This document shows positions 16,482-25,032 of a stretch of 64,000 bases of DNA, one piece after another (within the stretch, counting starts at the first letter, position 1; every line of letters starts with the position of its first letter). The position numbers were made by a program, and so were the translations under genes. The stretch covers positions 124,001 through 188,000 of the forward strand of contig JADJCR010000004.1 of assembly GCA_016703125.1 (NCBI GenBank). The letters are read 5' to 3'. A model generated the notes under the pieces. The model searched no databases, was not told the DNA's origin, and was given only the letters and a program-made list of their open reading frames with translations. This stretch comes from Micrococcales bacterium (lineage in GTDB: Bacteria > Actinomycetota > Actinomycetes > S36-B12 > UBA10799).

Positions 16482-17102
16482 ATGGACGCCACCTCCTCCG
16501 CCGCTGTGAATCCGAAGGATCTGTTGGCCTTCTGCGAGAACTGGAACACCGCGATCCTCACCGGTGAACTCACGCCGAGCACGGTCAACGCCAGCGTCCT
16601 GCGACTGCTTTCGCTGTGTGCCGCGCTGACTGACGCGCATGCCGCAGTCGAGGTGGGCTCTCACCACGGCACCACCGGCCTGGCCCTGTTCGAAGGTATG
16701 GCCGACGACGGGGTCCTCACATCCGTGGAGCCGGATCCGGAGCGGCTGCGCGTGGCCAAGGAGGCCTTCGCCGCCGCCGACGTGGGGCACGCGCGCACCC
16801 GGCTCATCGCCGCCGACCCGCACGAGGTTCTGACCCGACTGACGGACGGCCACTACGACCTGTTCCTCTCCGCGGGCAAACCGGCCGACCACATGTCCTT
16901 CGCCGAGCAGGCGGCACGACTGCTGCGCCCAGGCGGCATCGCCGTGTTCCTCGACGTGGCCGACGCCGCGGACCCGGCCAAGCGTGAGCCAGAACAACTG
17001 GCTGTGCGCGCCTTCACCGAGGTCATGCAGAACGACGAGAAGTGGCTGACCACGCTGTTGCCGCTGGCTGATGGCGTCCTGGTCGCCGTGCTGCGCCCCT
17101 AG
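16482..17102 (+). CDS. SAM-dependent O-methyltransferase (Rv1220c type)
   Basis: A 206-residue class I methyltransferase. Motif I is AAVEVGSHHGTTGLALFEGM, motif II contains SVEPDPE, and a later DLFLSAGKPA and LRPGGIAVFLDV complete the Rossmann core. It resembles the catechol-O-methyltransferase-like family found beside sigE/htrA in actinobacteria. The aspartate usually present after motif III is replaced (LSAG), so metal binding may differ. The substrate is unknown. Confidence 0.82.
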   Translation: MDATSSAAVNPKDLLAFCENWNTAILTGELTPSTVNASVLRLLSLCAALTDAHAAVEVGSHHGTTGLALFEGMADDGVLTSVEPDPERLRVAKEAFAAADVGHARTRLIAADPHEVLTRLTDGHYDLFLSAGKPADHMSFAEQAARLLRPGGIAVFLDVADAADPAKREPEQLAVRAFTEVMQNDEKWLTTLLPLADGVLVAVLRP

Positions 17103-17190
17103 CGTCGCCCGCCTGGCGTCGCTTCCCGGGCGCCCAGCACATCGAAGGCGCTGGTCCACGGGCGCTGCTCACCGATCAACCGCGGCGACT

Positions 17191-18504
17191 CTAGTAGCGA
17201 GCGCCGTCGGCCAGCCACCGGCCCAGCAGCGCGGCGCCGAATCCCGTGCCGCCGAGCGTGCGCACCCCCGCCGACGCCGTGGCGCGTGCCGGGCCTGCGA
17301 TGTCCAGGTGGGCCCATGGGACATCCCCGGTGAAGGCCTGCAGGAAAAGGGCCGCCGTGATGGCGCCGGCACCCCCACCTGCGACCACCGGGATATGGCA
17401 CTGGTCGGCGATGTCCGAGCGCAGCCAGGGCCGGTAGGACTCGACCAGCGGCAATGGCCACAGCGGCTCACCCACCGTGCGCCCGGCGGCAGCGAGTGCC
17501 CGCTGCAGGCGTGGGCGGGGGGTGAACAACGCACCCATCTCGCGCGACAGAGCCAGGGTGGCCGCGCCGGTCAGGGTGGCGACGTCGATGAGCACGTCGG
17601 GCTGCAGGTTCCTCCGGGCATGGGCCAGCAGGTCGGCGAGTACGAGCCGGCCCTCGGCATCGGTGTTGCGGACCTCGCTGGTCCGTCCGTCGACGTGGGT
17701 GATGACATCGCCGGGCCGGTACGACGTAGCGCCGAGGGCGTTCTCGGCCAGCCCGAGCACCACCGTCAGCCGCCTGTCCCCGGCCAGGCGCAGCACTGAC
17801 AGCACCGCAGCTGCGCCGGCCATGTCGGATTTCATCAAGCCCATGAACTCCCGCGGTTTCAGCGACAGGCCGCCGGAGTCGAACGTGATCCCCTTGCCCA
17901 CCAGTACGACGTGGGGTCCGGCCCCGGTCTTGCGGAGGATGGCGACGCGGGGCGGGGACGCCGCACCACCACCGACGGCAAGCACCCCACCGAAACCACC
18001 GGCCCGCAACTGCGGCACCCCCAGAACCTCGATGTCGGCACCGACCTGCCGCGCAACGCGCCGGGCCTGGTCCACCATCCATTGCGGGTTCTTGGTGTTG
18101 GAGGGTGTGTTGACCAGGTCCCTGGTCGCCATCGTGGCGTCGGTACCCGCGAGCACCTCCGAGAGGTCGGGACCGCCCGGGTCCACCAGCAACTGCCGGC
18201 CGCGGTCTTCGGCGGGAAAGCGATAGCCGGCCAATCGCCAGCCGGTCACGAATGCGCGCAGGTCGCGGGCCCGCGGCGAGCTGGCGAACGCAACGGTCCC
18301 CGCCGGAACCGTGCGCGCTGCCTCCGCGCCGAACGCGGTCCAGTCCTTCGGAGGACCGGCGATCAGCAGCCAGCGCTGCGGACCATCACCTTGCAGCACG
18401 CAACCACCGGGGCCCGGTCGCAGCGCCTCCGGCAGGACCACCTGATCCACGCCGAGCACGAGGATCGTGCCGTCGGGCTGGGCAGAACTGCGAACGACAT
18501 CCAC
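17191..18504 (-). CDS. pepA: Leucyl aminopeptidase (M17)
   Basis: A 437-residue cytosolic two-metal exopeptidase that removes N-terminal residues from peptides. The family signature NTDAEGRLVLADLL is intact, and other ligands lie in LVGKGITFDSGGLSLKP (Lys, Asp) and MKSDMAGAAAV. The N-terminal domain is shorter than in E. coli PepA, making the protein about 60 residues shorter. I chose the GTG at 18504, preceded by GAGAGG, because the longer frame lacks M17 similarity. It is convergent with the methyltransferase. Confidence 0.9.
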   Translation of the reverse strand: MDVVRSSAQPDGTILVLGVDQVVLPEALRPGPGGCVLQGDGPQRWLLIAGPPKDWTAFGAEAARTVPAGTVAFASSPRARDLRAFVTGWRLAGYRFPAEDRGRQLLVDPGGPDLSEVLAGTDATMATRDLVNTPSNTKNPQWMVDQARRVARQVGADIEVLGVPQLRAGGFGGVLAVGGGAASPPRVAILRKTGAGPHVVLVGKGITFDSGGLSLKPREFMGLMKSDMAGAAAVLSVLRLAGDRRLTVVLGLAENALGATSYRPGDVITHVDGRTSEVRNTDAEGRLVLADLLAHARRNLQPDVLIDVATLTGAATLALSREMGALFTPRPRLQRALAAAGRTVGEPLWPLPLVESYRPWLRSDIADQCHIPVVAGGGAGAITAALFLQAFTGDVPWAHLDIAGPARATASAGVRTLGGTGFGAALLGRWLADGARY

Positions 18505-18583
18505 GCGTGGAACCTCTCGACTGGGCGGAGCGAAGACACCGAAGCGGGCCCCGGAATCCCGGGACCCGCCTGGGTTCAGACGT

Positions 18584-18748
18584 CTACTCGATGCTCTGCA
18601 GGAGACCGCCGAGTTCCTCTGCCTCGTCGCGAGAGATCTCCACGACGAGACGGCCACCACCCTCAAGGGGAACCCGCATCACGTAGCCGCGTCCCTCTTT
18701 GGTGACCTCCATCGGGCCATCGCCCGTACGCGGCTTCATGGCCGCCAT
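18584..18748 (-). CDS. DUF3117 small protein
   Basis: A 54-residue protein, MAAMKPRTGDGPMEVTK and then GYVMRVPLEGGGRLVVEI, nearly identical in pattern to the actinobacterial DUF3117 family (Rv1211 type). The function is unknown despite strong conservation. AAAGGGG lies six bases before the ATG. It lies downstream of the SRPBCC gene with a 131-base gap, so it probably has its own promoter. Confidence 0.92.
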   Translation of the reverse strand: MAAMKPRTGDGPMEVTKEGRGYVMRVPLEGGGRLVVEISRDEAEELGGLLQSIE

Positions 18749-18879
18749 ATCGGTCCCCTTTCGTCGCTCACGAACACAGTTGCCGCGTGACCCGCCGTGC
18801 GGGAACTCACCACATCCACGCTGCGCATAGTCTATCCGTCGCACGCCACCTTCGTGTGGCTGCGCGGCAAAGCCGGTCT

Positions 18880-19329
18880 CTAGGCGCTGCTGGCGAAGCG
18901 CGCGAACCTGCGCAACGAGAAAGCCACCCCCGCGGCCAGGAGCGGCTTCACCACCAGCGCCCAGCCCAACTGGCCCAGGCGGCCCAGGGGGAGATCCACT
19001 TCCTCGCGCCAGACGAAGCGGCTGCCGTTGCCCGCCGGCTCCACGCGGAACACGCCAATGCCTCGCACGAACGTGCCGGTGTGATCCACCTCGACCACCC
19101 GGGGCCGCTCCCAGCGGGTGATCGTCATCGTGTCCCAGAAACCCAACGGCCCCACTCCGGTGAACGCGGCGATGCCACCGCCAACCCCCGCGCCGCCCTG
19201 CTCGGCGGCACGGACCCGAGTGCCCAGCATCCACTCGTGCTGGCGGTCCCAGTCGGTCATCGCAGCGAACACCGTCTGCGGATCGGCGGGGACGTCCACG
19301 GTCAGTTGCAGCGCGCGGCGCTTACCCAT
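18880..19329 (-). CDS. SRPBCC (START-like) ligand-binding protein
   Basis: A 149-residue protein of the SRPBCC/polyketide-cyclase-like fold: opening strand RRALQLTVDVPADPQTVF, then TDWDRQHEWM, and a closing amphipathic helix. It should bind a hydrophobic ligand in a helix-grip cavity; the ligand is unknown. The ATG overlaps the stop of the DivIVA-like gene by eight bases, so both are translated from one message. Confidence 0.82.
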   Translation of the reverse strand: MGKRRALQLTVDVPADPQTVFAAMTDWDRQHEWMLGTRVRAAEQGGAGVGGGIAAFTGVGPLGFWDTMTITRWERPRVVEVDHTGTFVRGIGVFRVEPAGNGSRFVWREEVDLPLGRLGQLGWALVVKPLLAAGVAFSLRRFARFASSA

Positions 19330-19624
19330 CGGAGGGCTCCTGCGGGGCGAACGGGCTGTCCGCCCGCTGGGTCACGCTCGCCGCCTCGAGTTCGGCGATG
19401 CGCTCGCGCAGGACTGCCAGTGCGGCGTCGACATCGGACATGCGATACCCACGCAACGCCACCGGCAGCCGCAGTTGATCCACGTCACCGGCACTGGGAT
19501 GGGCGGGCAGGTCGGCGGTGTAGCGGGCGCGGGTCGGCTGCGGTATGTCGGGAAGGCGGCCGGCCAGCACCAACGCGAACGCCACCACCAGGCCAAAAGC
19601 CAGCAGTGCGAAGACCCAAGCCAT
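19322..19624 (-). CDS. DivIVA-domain small membrane protein (Rv1209 type)
   Basis: A 100-residue protein with an N-terminal transmembrane helix (residues 2-22) and a short DivIVA-like motif, LRGYRMSDVDAALAVLRERI, that begins a coiled coil. The full DivIVA/Wag31 coiled coil is absent. It may recruit partners to curved membrane. AAAGGAGG lies six bases before the ATG. It is divergent from the folP2-like gene across 64 bases, the same order as Rv1207-Rv1209. Confidence 0.78.
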   Translation of the reverse strand: MAWVFALLAFGLVVAFALVLAGRLPDIPQPTRARYTADLPAHPSAGDVDQLRLPVALRGYRMSDVDAALAVLRERIAELEAASVTQRADSPFAPQEPSDG

Positions 19625-19688
19625 CCTCGCCTCCTTTCGCGCGAACCTGCGATACCTGACAGTCTGGCACTGCCAGGGAGGAGCACCA

Positions 19689-20546
19689 GTGCTGACGTTC
19701 GGCCCCCACCGATTCGACGACGACCTACTGGTCATGGCGATCATCAACCGCACCCCCGACTCCTTCTACGACCGGGGGGCCACGTATGCCCAGGACGCCG
19801 CTCTGGACCGTGTGGACGAGGTCGTGGCGCAGGGCGCGCAGATCGTCGACATCGGCGGCGTGAAAGCCGGGCCGGGACAGCCGGTGGATGCCGAGGAGGA
19901 GAAGCGACGGGTGGTGTCCTTCGTCGCGGAGGTGGCCGCCCGGTATCCCGATCTGGTGATCTCGGTGGACACCTGGCGGGCCGAGATCGGCGAGGCGGTC
20001 TGCCAGGTCGGCGCCACCTTGCTCAACGACGCGTGGGGAGGTCACGATCCCGCTCTCGCCGAGGTTGCTGCGCGCTACGGGGTCGGCCTGGTGTGCACGC
20101 ACGCCGGCGGCCTCACTCCGCGCACCCGGCCGCATCGTGTGCACTACCCGGACATCATGGCCGCGGTCCTCGACGACGTGCTCGGGCAGGCTGAACGCGC
20201 GGTCGCCTTGGGCGTGCCCCGCTCCGGCATCCTGATCGACCCGGGTCACGACTTCGGCAAGAACACCCGCCACTCGCTGGAATGCACCCGCCGGCTCCCG
20301 GAGATGGTCGAAACCGGTTGGCCAGTGCTTGTCTCGCTGAGCAACAAGGACTTCATCGGCGAGACGCTCGACCGGCCGGTGGGCGAGCGCCTGGTCGGGA
20401 CGCTTGCGACCACCGCCGTGTCGGCCTGGCTGGGTGCGCGCGTCTACCGGGCGCACGAAGTGGCGCAGACCTTCGACGTGCTGCACATGGTGCAGGCGAT
20501 CGCCGGATCACGCCAGCCGGCGGTGAACCGGCGCGGGCTGGCGTAG
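19689..20546 (+). CDS. folP2: FolP2-type dihydropteroate synthase homologue
   Basis: A 285-residue TIM-barrel protein of the pterin-binding family. The first loop reads AIINRTPDSFYDRG, and the second is IGGVKAGPG where active DHPS has a GGESTRPG-like sulfa/pABA loop. The pterin half is kept (SVDTWRAEI, LLNDAWGG, DPGHDFGK, SNKDFIGE) but the pABA contacts are not. In M. tuberculosis the FolP2 paralogue at this position is reported to lack DHPS activity, so I infer a different pterin-like substrate. The GTG at 19689 has GGGAGGA five bases upstream. Confidence 0.85.
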   Translation: MLTFGPHRFDDDLLVMAIINRTPDSFYDRGATYAQDAALDRVDEVVAQGAQIVDIGGVKAGPGQPVDAEEEKRRVVSFVAEVAARYPDLVISVDTWRAEIGEAVCQVGATLLNDAWGGHDPALAEVAARYGVGLVCTHAGGLTPRTRPHRVHYPDIMAAVLDDVLGQAERAVALGVPRSGILIDPGHDFGKNTRHSLECTRRLPEMVETGWPVLVSLSNKDFIGETLDRPVGERLVGTLATTAVSAWLGARVYRAHEVAQTFDVLHMVQAIAGSRQPAVNRRGLA

Positions 20547-20593
20547 GGGCGGGCCGCCGGACCGGCCAGCCTGAACCCGAACACCGGGCACCG

Positions 20594-21358
20594 TCACACA
20601 GATCCCTGGTCCACACGGCGGATGACCTCCACCACCTCGGCAGGGTCGTCGGTCACGTGCAGCAACTCGTGGTCCCGCGCGCCGATCTTCGCCTCCGGCG
20701 CCAGGGTCCCACGGATCCAGTCCACCAGTCCGGCCCAGTACGAGGCGCCGACCAGCACGATCGGGAACCGCGTGACCTTCTGGGTCTGCACCAGGGTCAA
20801 GGCCTCGAACAACTCGTCGAGGGTGCCGAAGCCCCCCGGGAAGACCACGAAGCCGCGGCTGTACTTCACAAAGCACGTCTTGCGCGCGAAGAAGTACCGG
20901 AAGTTGACGCCGATCTCGACCCACTCGTTGATCCCCTGCTCGAAAGGCAGTTCGATCCCGAGGCCGACGCTGGTGCCACCGGCTTCGAAGGCGCCCTTGT
21001 TCGCCGCCTCCATGATCCCGGGGCCGCCACCAGTGATCACCGCATACCCAGCCCCCACCAGTCGTCGGCCGACCTCCTCGGCGGACCGGTACTCGGAATG
21101 ATCGCGCGCGGTACGGGCCGAGCCGAACACGGAGATCGCCGGCCCGACGTTGGCCATGGCCCCGAAGCCCTCCACGAACTCAGCCTGGATGCGCAGGACC
21201 CGCCAGGGATCAGTGTGGACCCAGTCGCCTGACGCCCGGCTGTCGAGCAGTCGCTGGTCGGTCGTCGAACCGCGGGCCTGCCGTCCCCGAAGGACGACCG
21301 GTCCGCGATGACGCTGGGGTGCCGGCGGTGAATACCAGTTCTCAGAGGCATCGTTCAT
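20594..21358 (-). CDS. LOG family (TIGR00730) Rossmann protein
   Basis: A 254-residue protein carrying the LOG signature PGGFGTLDE and an upstream ITGGGPGIME nucleotide loop. Family members are cytokinin riboside 5'-monophosphate phosphoribohydrolases or related nucleotide hydrolases. The N-terminal 50 residues are an extra hydrophilic extension, common in the actinobacterial Rv1205 type. It is convergent with folP2. Confidence 0.88.
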   Translation of the reverse strand: MNDASENWYSPPAPQRHRGPVVLRGRQARGSTTDQRLLDSRASGDWVHTDPWRVLRIQAEFVEGFGAMANVGPAISVFGSARTARDHSEYRSAEEVGRRLVGAGYAVITGGGPGIMEAANKGAFEAGGTSVGLGIELPFEQGINEWVEIGVNFRYFFARKTCFVKYSRGFVVFPGGFGTLDELFEALTLVQTQKVTRFPIVLVGASYWAGLVDWIRGTLAPEAKIGARDHELLHVTDDPAEVVEVIRRVDQGSV

Positions 21359-21364
21359 GCCGCC

Positions 21365-21370
21365 ACCGTA
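21365..21370 (-). promoter_or_regulatory. Leaderless -10 box, LOG gene
   Basis: TACGGT on the minus strand, 6 bases before the ATG at 21358. Confidence 0.5.
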
Positions 21371-21419
21371 AGGGCGTTCCGGTGACGAACCGGCAACCTC
21401 GCCGTGACGCGGCGGCCAA

Positions 21420-22373
21420 CTATGGCGCGGTAAGGGACGGGCTGGGGCTGGTCGACGGGCTGGGGCTGGTCGACGGGCTGGGGCTGGTCGACGGGCTGGG
21501 GCTGGTCGACGGGCTCGGGCTGACACCAGGCCGGCCCAGCGGAATGTCGTAGCGCTGCGCCGCGGCGGGACCCAGGCCCGCCTCGGCCAGCAGTTGTTCG
21601 CCCGTCCCGCGGTACACGTTGAGGTCCAGGGTGCGCGATCCGGAGCCCGGCAGCCGCCCGGAGTCCGTGAACTGCCAGACGCGCGCGTGATCTGCCGGCC
21701 AGCCGCGGATCTGCAAGGGCCGGTCCTTGAGGTACAGCCCCCAGTTCGCGTGCCACAGCGGATAACGCTGCAGCCTGCGGTCGGCGAGCAGGCGCTTCTC
21801 CATGTAATGCGTGTACGAGTAGAACCACGGCGTGCGTCCCGTACGTTTCTCGACGACGCGCAACCAGGTCGTGGCCCAACGCGTCAGCTGAGCCGGCCGC
21901 AGTCGGGTGGCGTCGGTCTCCAGGTCCAGTGCCAGCGGCAGGTGCCCCTGGGGAAGGCGTCCGCCCACCCTGCGGACGGCTTTGCGGGCCTGGGCCTTGG
22001 CGTCGGCCACCACCCGTCCCTTACGACTGGTGGGGACCGCGTAGTAGTAGGCCCCGACCAGTAGTCCCGCCCTGCGCGCCGCGGCCTTGTCCCGCCAATA
22101 CCAATACCCCGCCTCGGCGTGCGCCGAACCTGACGTGTCGCCGGACTTGATGACGACGAAGCGCACCCCGCGCTGCTGCAACTTGCTGAAGTCCAGCACC
22201 CCCGGGCCGATGTGCTGCCAGCGCGAGACGTCGACACCCCGGATGTCGGTCAACCCCTGGTGCGCCCACGAGGTGGCCTTGGGCTTGGGCTTGCCGAGCA
22301 CCGGATTCATTGCGCTCAGGGCCACGACGGCGCACAACGCGGCCGCTCCGGTCGCCACCACCCCGGTCTTCAT
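21420..22373 (-). CDS. Secreted GH25 lysozyme with Ser-Pro repeat tail
   Basis: A 317-residue exported muramidase that cuts the MurNAc-GlcNAc bond of peptidoglycan. After a signal sequence (1-26), the GH25 core shows Asp48 in RGVDVSRWQ and the catalytic pair Asp150/Glu152 in LALDLETD, plus a closing WQFTDSGRLPG. The C-terminus is four SPSPST repeats, an extended wall-spanning linker. Its ATG shares ATGA with the dapE stop, so wall-cutting enzyme and diaminopimelate synthesis are translated together. Confidence 0.88.
   Translation of the reverse strand: MKTGVVATGAAALCAVVALSAMNPVLGKPKPKATSWAHQGLTDIRGVDVSRWQHIGPGVLDFSKLQQRGVRFVVIKSGDTSGSAHAEAGYWYWRDKAAARRAGLLVGAYYYAVPTSRKGRVVADAKAQARKAVRRVGGRLPQGHLPLALDLETDATRLRPAQLTRWATTWLRVVEKRTGRTPWFYSYTHYMEKRLLADRRLQRYPLWHANWGLYLKDRPLQIRGWPADHARVWQFTDSGRLPGSGSRTLDLNVYRGTGEQLLAEAGLGPAAAQRYDIPLGRPGVSPSPSTSPSPSTSPSPSTSPSPSTSPSPSLTAP
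21436..21523. repeat. 18-base tandem repeat encoding SPSPST
   Basis: Four exact units of GACGGGCTGGGGCTGGTC (21436-21507) and a fifth degenerate one. Every unit keeps a SalI-type GTCGAC at the junction. Exact identity at DNA level suggests recent slippage. Confidence 0.9.
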
Positions 22374-23422
22374 CGCAACCACTCCACCATCTGCTGCTCG
22401 CACCGTTCCAAGTGCTCGATCGGCACGTACTCGCCGCGGGTGTGGGCCAGCGAGGGATCGCCGGGACCGAAGTTGACCGCCGGTACCCCCAGCGCGGAGA
22501 AGCGCGCCACGTCGGTCCAGCCGAACTTCGGGCGGGGGGCTGCCCCCGTCGCCTTCAGGAAGGCCTGGGCCGCAGGGTGGGACAGCCCCGGCAGGGCACC
22601 GGCCGAGTTGTCGACGACGTCGAGTTGGTAGCCGTCGAACACCTCGAGCATGTGGTCGAGCGCTTCCTGCGGGCTGCGGTCGGGCGCGTACCGATAGTTG
22701 ATCGTGACGACACACGCATCGGGGATCACGTTGCTGGCCACGCCGCCCTCGATGCCCACGGCGTTGAGCCCCTCCCGATAGGTCAGACCGTCGATGGTCC
22801 GGGTGCGGGGCCGGTAGTCGACCAAGCGGTGCAGGATGTCAGAGGCCTCATGGATGGCGTTGCGCCCGAGCCACGAACGGGCCGAGTGCGCCCGCTGTCC
22901 CGACGTTGCGATGTGGGCTCGCAGCGTTCCCTGGCATCCCGCCTCCACACCGGCATCGCTGGGCTCCATCAGCACGGCGAAGTCGGCCCGCAGATACTCG
23001 GGGTGGGCCTCGGCGAGTTTGCGCAAGCCGTTGTGCTGGTCGTCGATCTCCTCGCATTCGTAGAACACATATGTCACATCGCGCCCGGGCTCGCTCACCT
23101 CGTGCGCGCACCGCAGGGCCACGGCGACCCCGCCCTTCATGTCGTTGGCGCCGAGTCCGTAGAGGTTCTCGCCCGCCACCCGGTGCGGCAGGTTGTCCGC
23201 CGCCGGGACCGTGTCGAGGTGCCCGCCGAGCACGACCCGCTCCGTACGGCCCAAGTGCGTACGGGCCACGACTGTGTTGCCGAAGCGCAGCACTTCGAGG
23301 TGAGGCAGCGTGCGCAGTGCCTGTTCGACGGCGTCGGCGATGCGCTGCTCGTGACGCGACTCGCTCGGGATGTCGACCAGGGCGGCGGTCAGGCCGACCA
23401 CGTCCGCGGAGAGATCCAGCAT
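22370..23422 (-). CDS. dapE: Succinyl-diaminopimelate desuccinylase
   Basis: A 350-residue M20 metalloenzyme that releases LL-diaminopimelate from the succinylated intermediate in the cytosol. Metal-site landmarks are GGHLDTVP, GANDMKGG, the catalytic Glu pair in ECEEID, a Glu in MEPSD, and the closing HTRGEYV. It pairs with dapD, divergent across 99 bases, and dapC at 27 kb, giving three steps of the succinylase branch in one window. Confidence 0.93.
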   Translation of the reverse strand: MLDLSADVVGLTAALVDIPSESRHEQRIADAVEQALRTLPHLEVLRFGNTVVARTHLGRTERVVLGGHLDTVPAADNLPHRVAGENLYGLGANDMKGGVAVALRCAHEVSEPGRDVTYVFYECEEIDDQHNGLRKLAEAHPEYLRADFAVLMEPSDAGVEAGCQGTLRAHIATSGQRAHSARSWLGRNAIHEASDILHRLVDYRPRTRTIDGLTYREGLNAVGIEGGVASNVIPDACVVTINYRYAPDRSPQEALDHMLEVFDGYQLDVVDNSAGALPGLSHPAAQAFLKATGAAPRPKFGWTDVARFSALGVPAVNFGPGDPSLAHTRGEYVPIEHLERCEQQMVEWLR

Positions 23423-23428
23423 CGGACC

Positions 23429-23434
23429 AGGCTA
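23429..23434 (-). promoter_or_regulatory. Leaderless -10 box, dapE
   Basis: TAGCCT on the minus strand, 6 bases before the ATG at 23422. Confidence 0.5.
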
Positions 23435-23521
23435 CCTGCCCGTCCACGACCCGCTGGAACCTGTCCGGATGCCGGCTGCCCGGGACTTCGCCGAACCGCA
23501 CCCTGGTGGCAGGCTAGGGGC

Positions 23522-24445
23522 ATGCTCAACACCTCGTCGGCCAGCGGCATCGGCCTGGCCACTCTCGCCGGGGACACCATTCTGGACGTCTGGTACCCGC
23601 GGCCGGGCCTGTCCGCCCGCCCCCTGGACGCAGCCGACCTCGCGTCGGCCATCGAACGCGATCAGGTGCGAAACGCGCGGGTGGAGACCGTCGTCACGAT
23701 CATCGAGGACCTGTCGGTCCCACCGCAGGACACGGCGGACGTCTACTTGCGATTGCACCTGCTGTCCCACCGACTGGTGACACCGCGCAGCATCAACCTC
23801 GACGGTGTGTTCGGGCTGCTTCCGAATGTGGCCTGGACCAGTCGCGGCCCGGTGGCGCTGGCCGACCTGGATGCCACACGGGTACGCGCCCGCGCCCACG
23901 GTGAGCACCTCACCGTGCTGAGCGTGGACAAGTTCCCGCGGATGGTCGACTACGTGGTGCCCGCCGGTGTGCGGATCGCCGACGCCGACCGTGTGCGACT
24001 CGGTGCCCATCTGGCCGAGGGGACCACCGTGATGCACGAAGGGTTCTGCAACTTCAACGCCGGCACTCTGGGGGCGTCGATGGTCGAGGGCCGGATCTCA
24101 GCGGGAGTGGTGGTCGGCGACGGCTCCGACGTCGGCGGCGGCGCGTCCATCATGGGCACATTGTCCGGTGGCGGCAGCGAAGTGATCTCCATCGGGCGGG
24201 GCTGCCTCATCGGCGCCAACGCCGGCGTCGGGATCTCCCTGGGGGACGGCTGCATCGTCGAAGCAGGCTGCTACGTGACGTCGGGTTCGAAGGTGACCAC
24301 GACTGATGGCGAGGTGGTCAAGGCCCGTGACCTGTCCGGTCAGTCGGGCTGGTTGTTCCGGCGCAACTCCGTGACCGGCGCCTTGGAGGCCGTGCGGCGG
24401 GCGGGGTCCTGGGGGGACCTCAACGCCGAACTGCACGCCAACTAG
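23522..24445 (+). CDS. dapD: Tetrahydrodipicolinate N-succinyltransferase
   Basis: A 307-residue trimeric left-handed beta-helix enzyme that succinylates tetrahydrodipicolinate. Hexapeptide repeats run through RLGAHLAEGTTVMHEGF, GVVVGDGSDVGGGAS and SLGDGCIVEAGC. The N-terminal domain is the longer actinobacterial form. A near-match -10 box, CAGGCT, lies exactly six bases before the ATG. Its TAG stop overlaps the stop of the convergent hemerythrin gene in CTAG. Confidence 0.92.
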   Translation: MLNTSSASGIGLATLAGDTILDVWYPRPGLSARPLDAADLASAIERDQVRNARVETVVTIIEDLSVPPQDTADVYLRLHLLSHRLVTPRSINLDGVFGLLPNVAWTSRGPVALADLDATRVRARAHGEHLTVLSVDKFPRMVDYVVPAGVRIADADRVRLGAHLAEGTTVMHEGFCNFNAGTLGASMVEGRISAGVVVGDGSDVGGGASIMGTLSGGGSEVISIGRGCLIGANAGVGISLGDGCIVEAGCYVTSGSKVTTTDGEVVKARDLSGQSGWLFRRNSVTGALEAVRRAGSWGDLNAELHAN

Positions 24446-25029
24446 CGGAAGTAGGCCCTGTACTTGCGGGTCATCACGGGTTTCAGGAACAGCCGGACAG
24501 GCGCCGGCAGGACGTCGAAGACCTTCTGGTCGGCCGCTGAACCACCGTCGGCGATCCACGGGAAGACCAGCATCGCGTGCTCGGACTTCCGGTTCGCTGC
24601 ATTGAACGCTTTCAGGTCGTCGGCCGTGATGTGCTCGGCCAGGATGCGTTCGCCGTCCGCCTCTTCATGTGCGCAGTGCGCGGCGAGCACGAACTTCAGG
24701 CCCTTGAGGTCGGACCCGGTTGAATCAGGCAGCGGGCCGTTCCCTGCGAAGTCGGCGTCGCATGCGTCCAGCGCGGCGTGCATCTGCTCGTGTTCGGCCT
24801 CGAGGGCGTCGAGAGTGGCGAGTTCGCCCGGATCCGTCGAACGCCGCCGGATGACCGGGAACAGGTAGGTGTCCTCCCCCTCGTGGTGCTGGTGCAGCAC
24901 CTGCGACAGGAACGTGAAGCGGCGGCGGGCCATGGCGGTGTCGCCGCCGGCGACCAGCGCCTGCACGCGGTCGATTTCGCGCAGCATGGCACGGTGCAGC
25001 ATGCCGTTCATAGCGAAATCGACAGCCAT
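24442..25029 (-). CDS. Hemerythrin-domain protein
   Basis: A 195-residue protein with a hemerythrin HHE bundle in the first 140 residues: HQHHEGEDTYLFP, EHEQMHAALD and AAHCAHEEADGE supply the His/Glu/Asp ligands of a di-iron site that binds O2 or NO. The C-terminal 55 residues (KPVMTRKYRAYFR at the end) are a basic extension. CAGGTGA lies just before the ATG. It sits directly downstream of gltA (3-base gap), an odd partner that may link the TCA cycle to oxygen or NO sensing. Confidence 0.87.
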   Translation of the reverse strand: MAVDFAMNGMLHRAMLREIDRVQALVAGGDTAMARRRFTFLSQVLHQHHEGEDTYLFPVIRRRSTDPGELATLDALEAEHEQMHAALDACDADFAGNGPLPDSTGSDLKGLKFVLAAHCAHEEADGERILAEHITADDLKAFNAANRKSEHAMLVFPWIADGGSAADQKVFDVLPAPVRLFLKPVMTRKYRAYFR

Positions 25030-25032
25030 GGG

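Noticed and set aside
21436..21523. CRISPR or regulatory minisatellite
   Set aside because: The repeat is in frame inside the lysozyme gene and encodes a Ser-Pro linker.
22310..23520. Plus-strand upstream extension of dapD
   Set aside because: The frame is open but runs antisense through dapE; the -10-like box and family length place the start at 23522.
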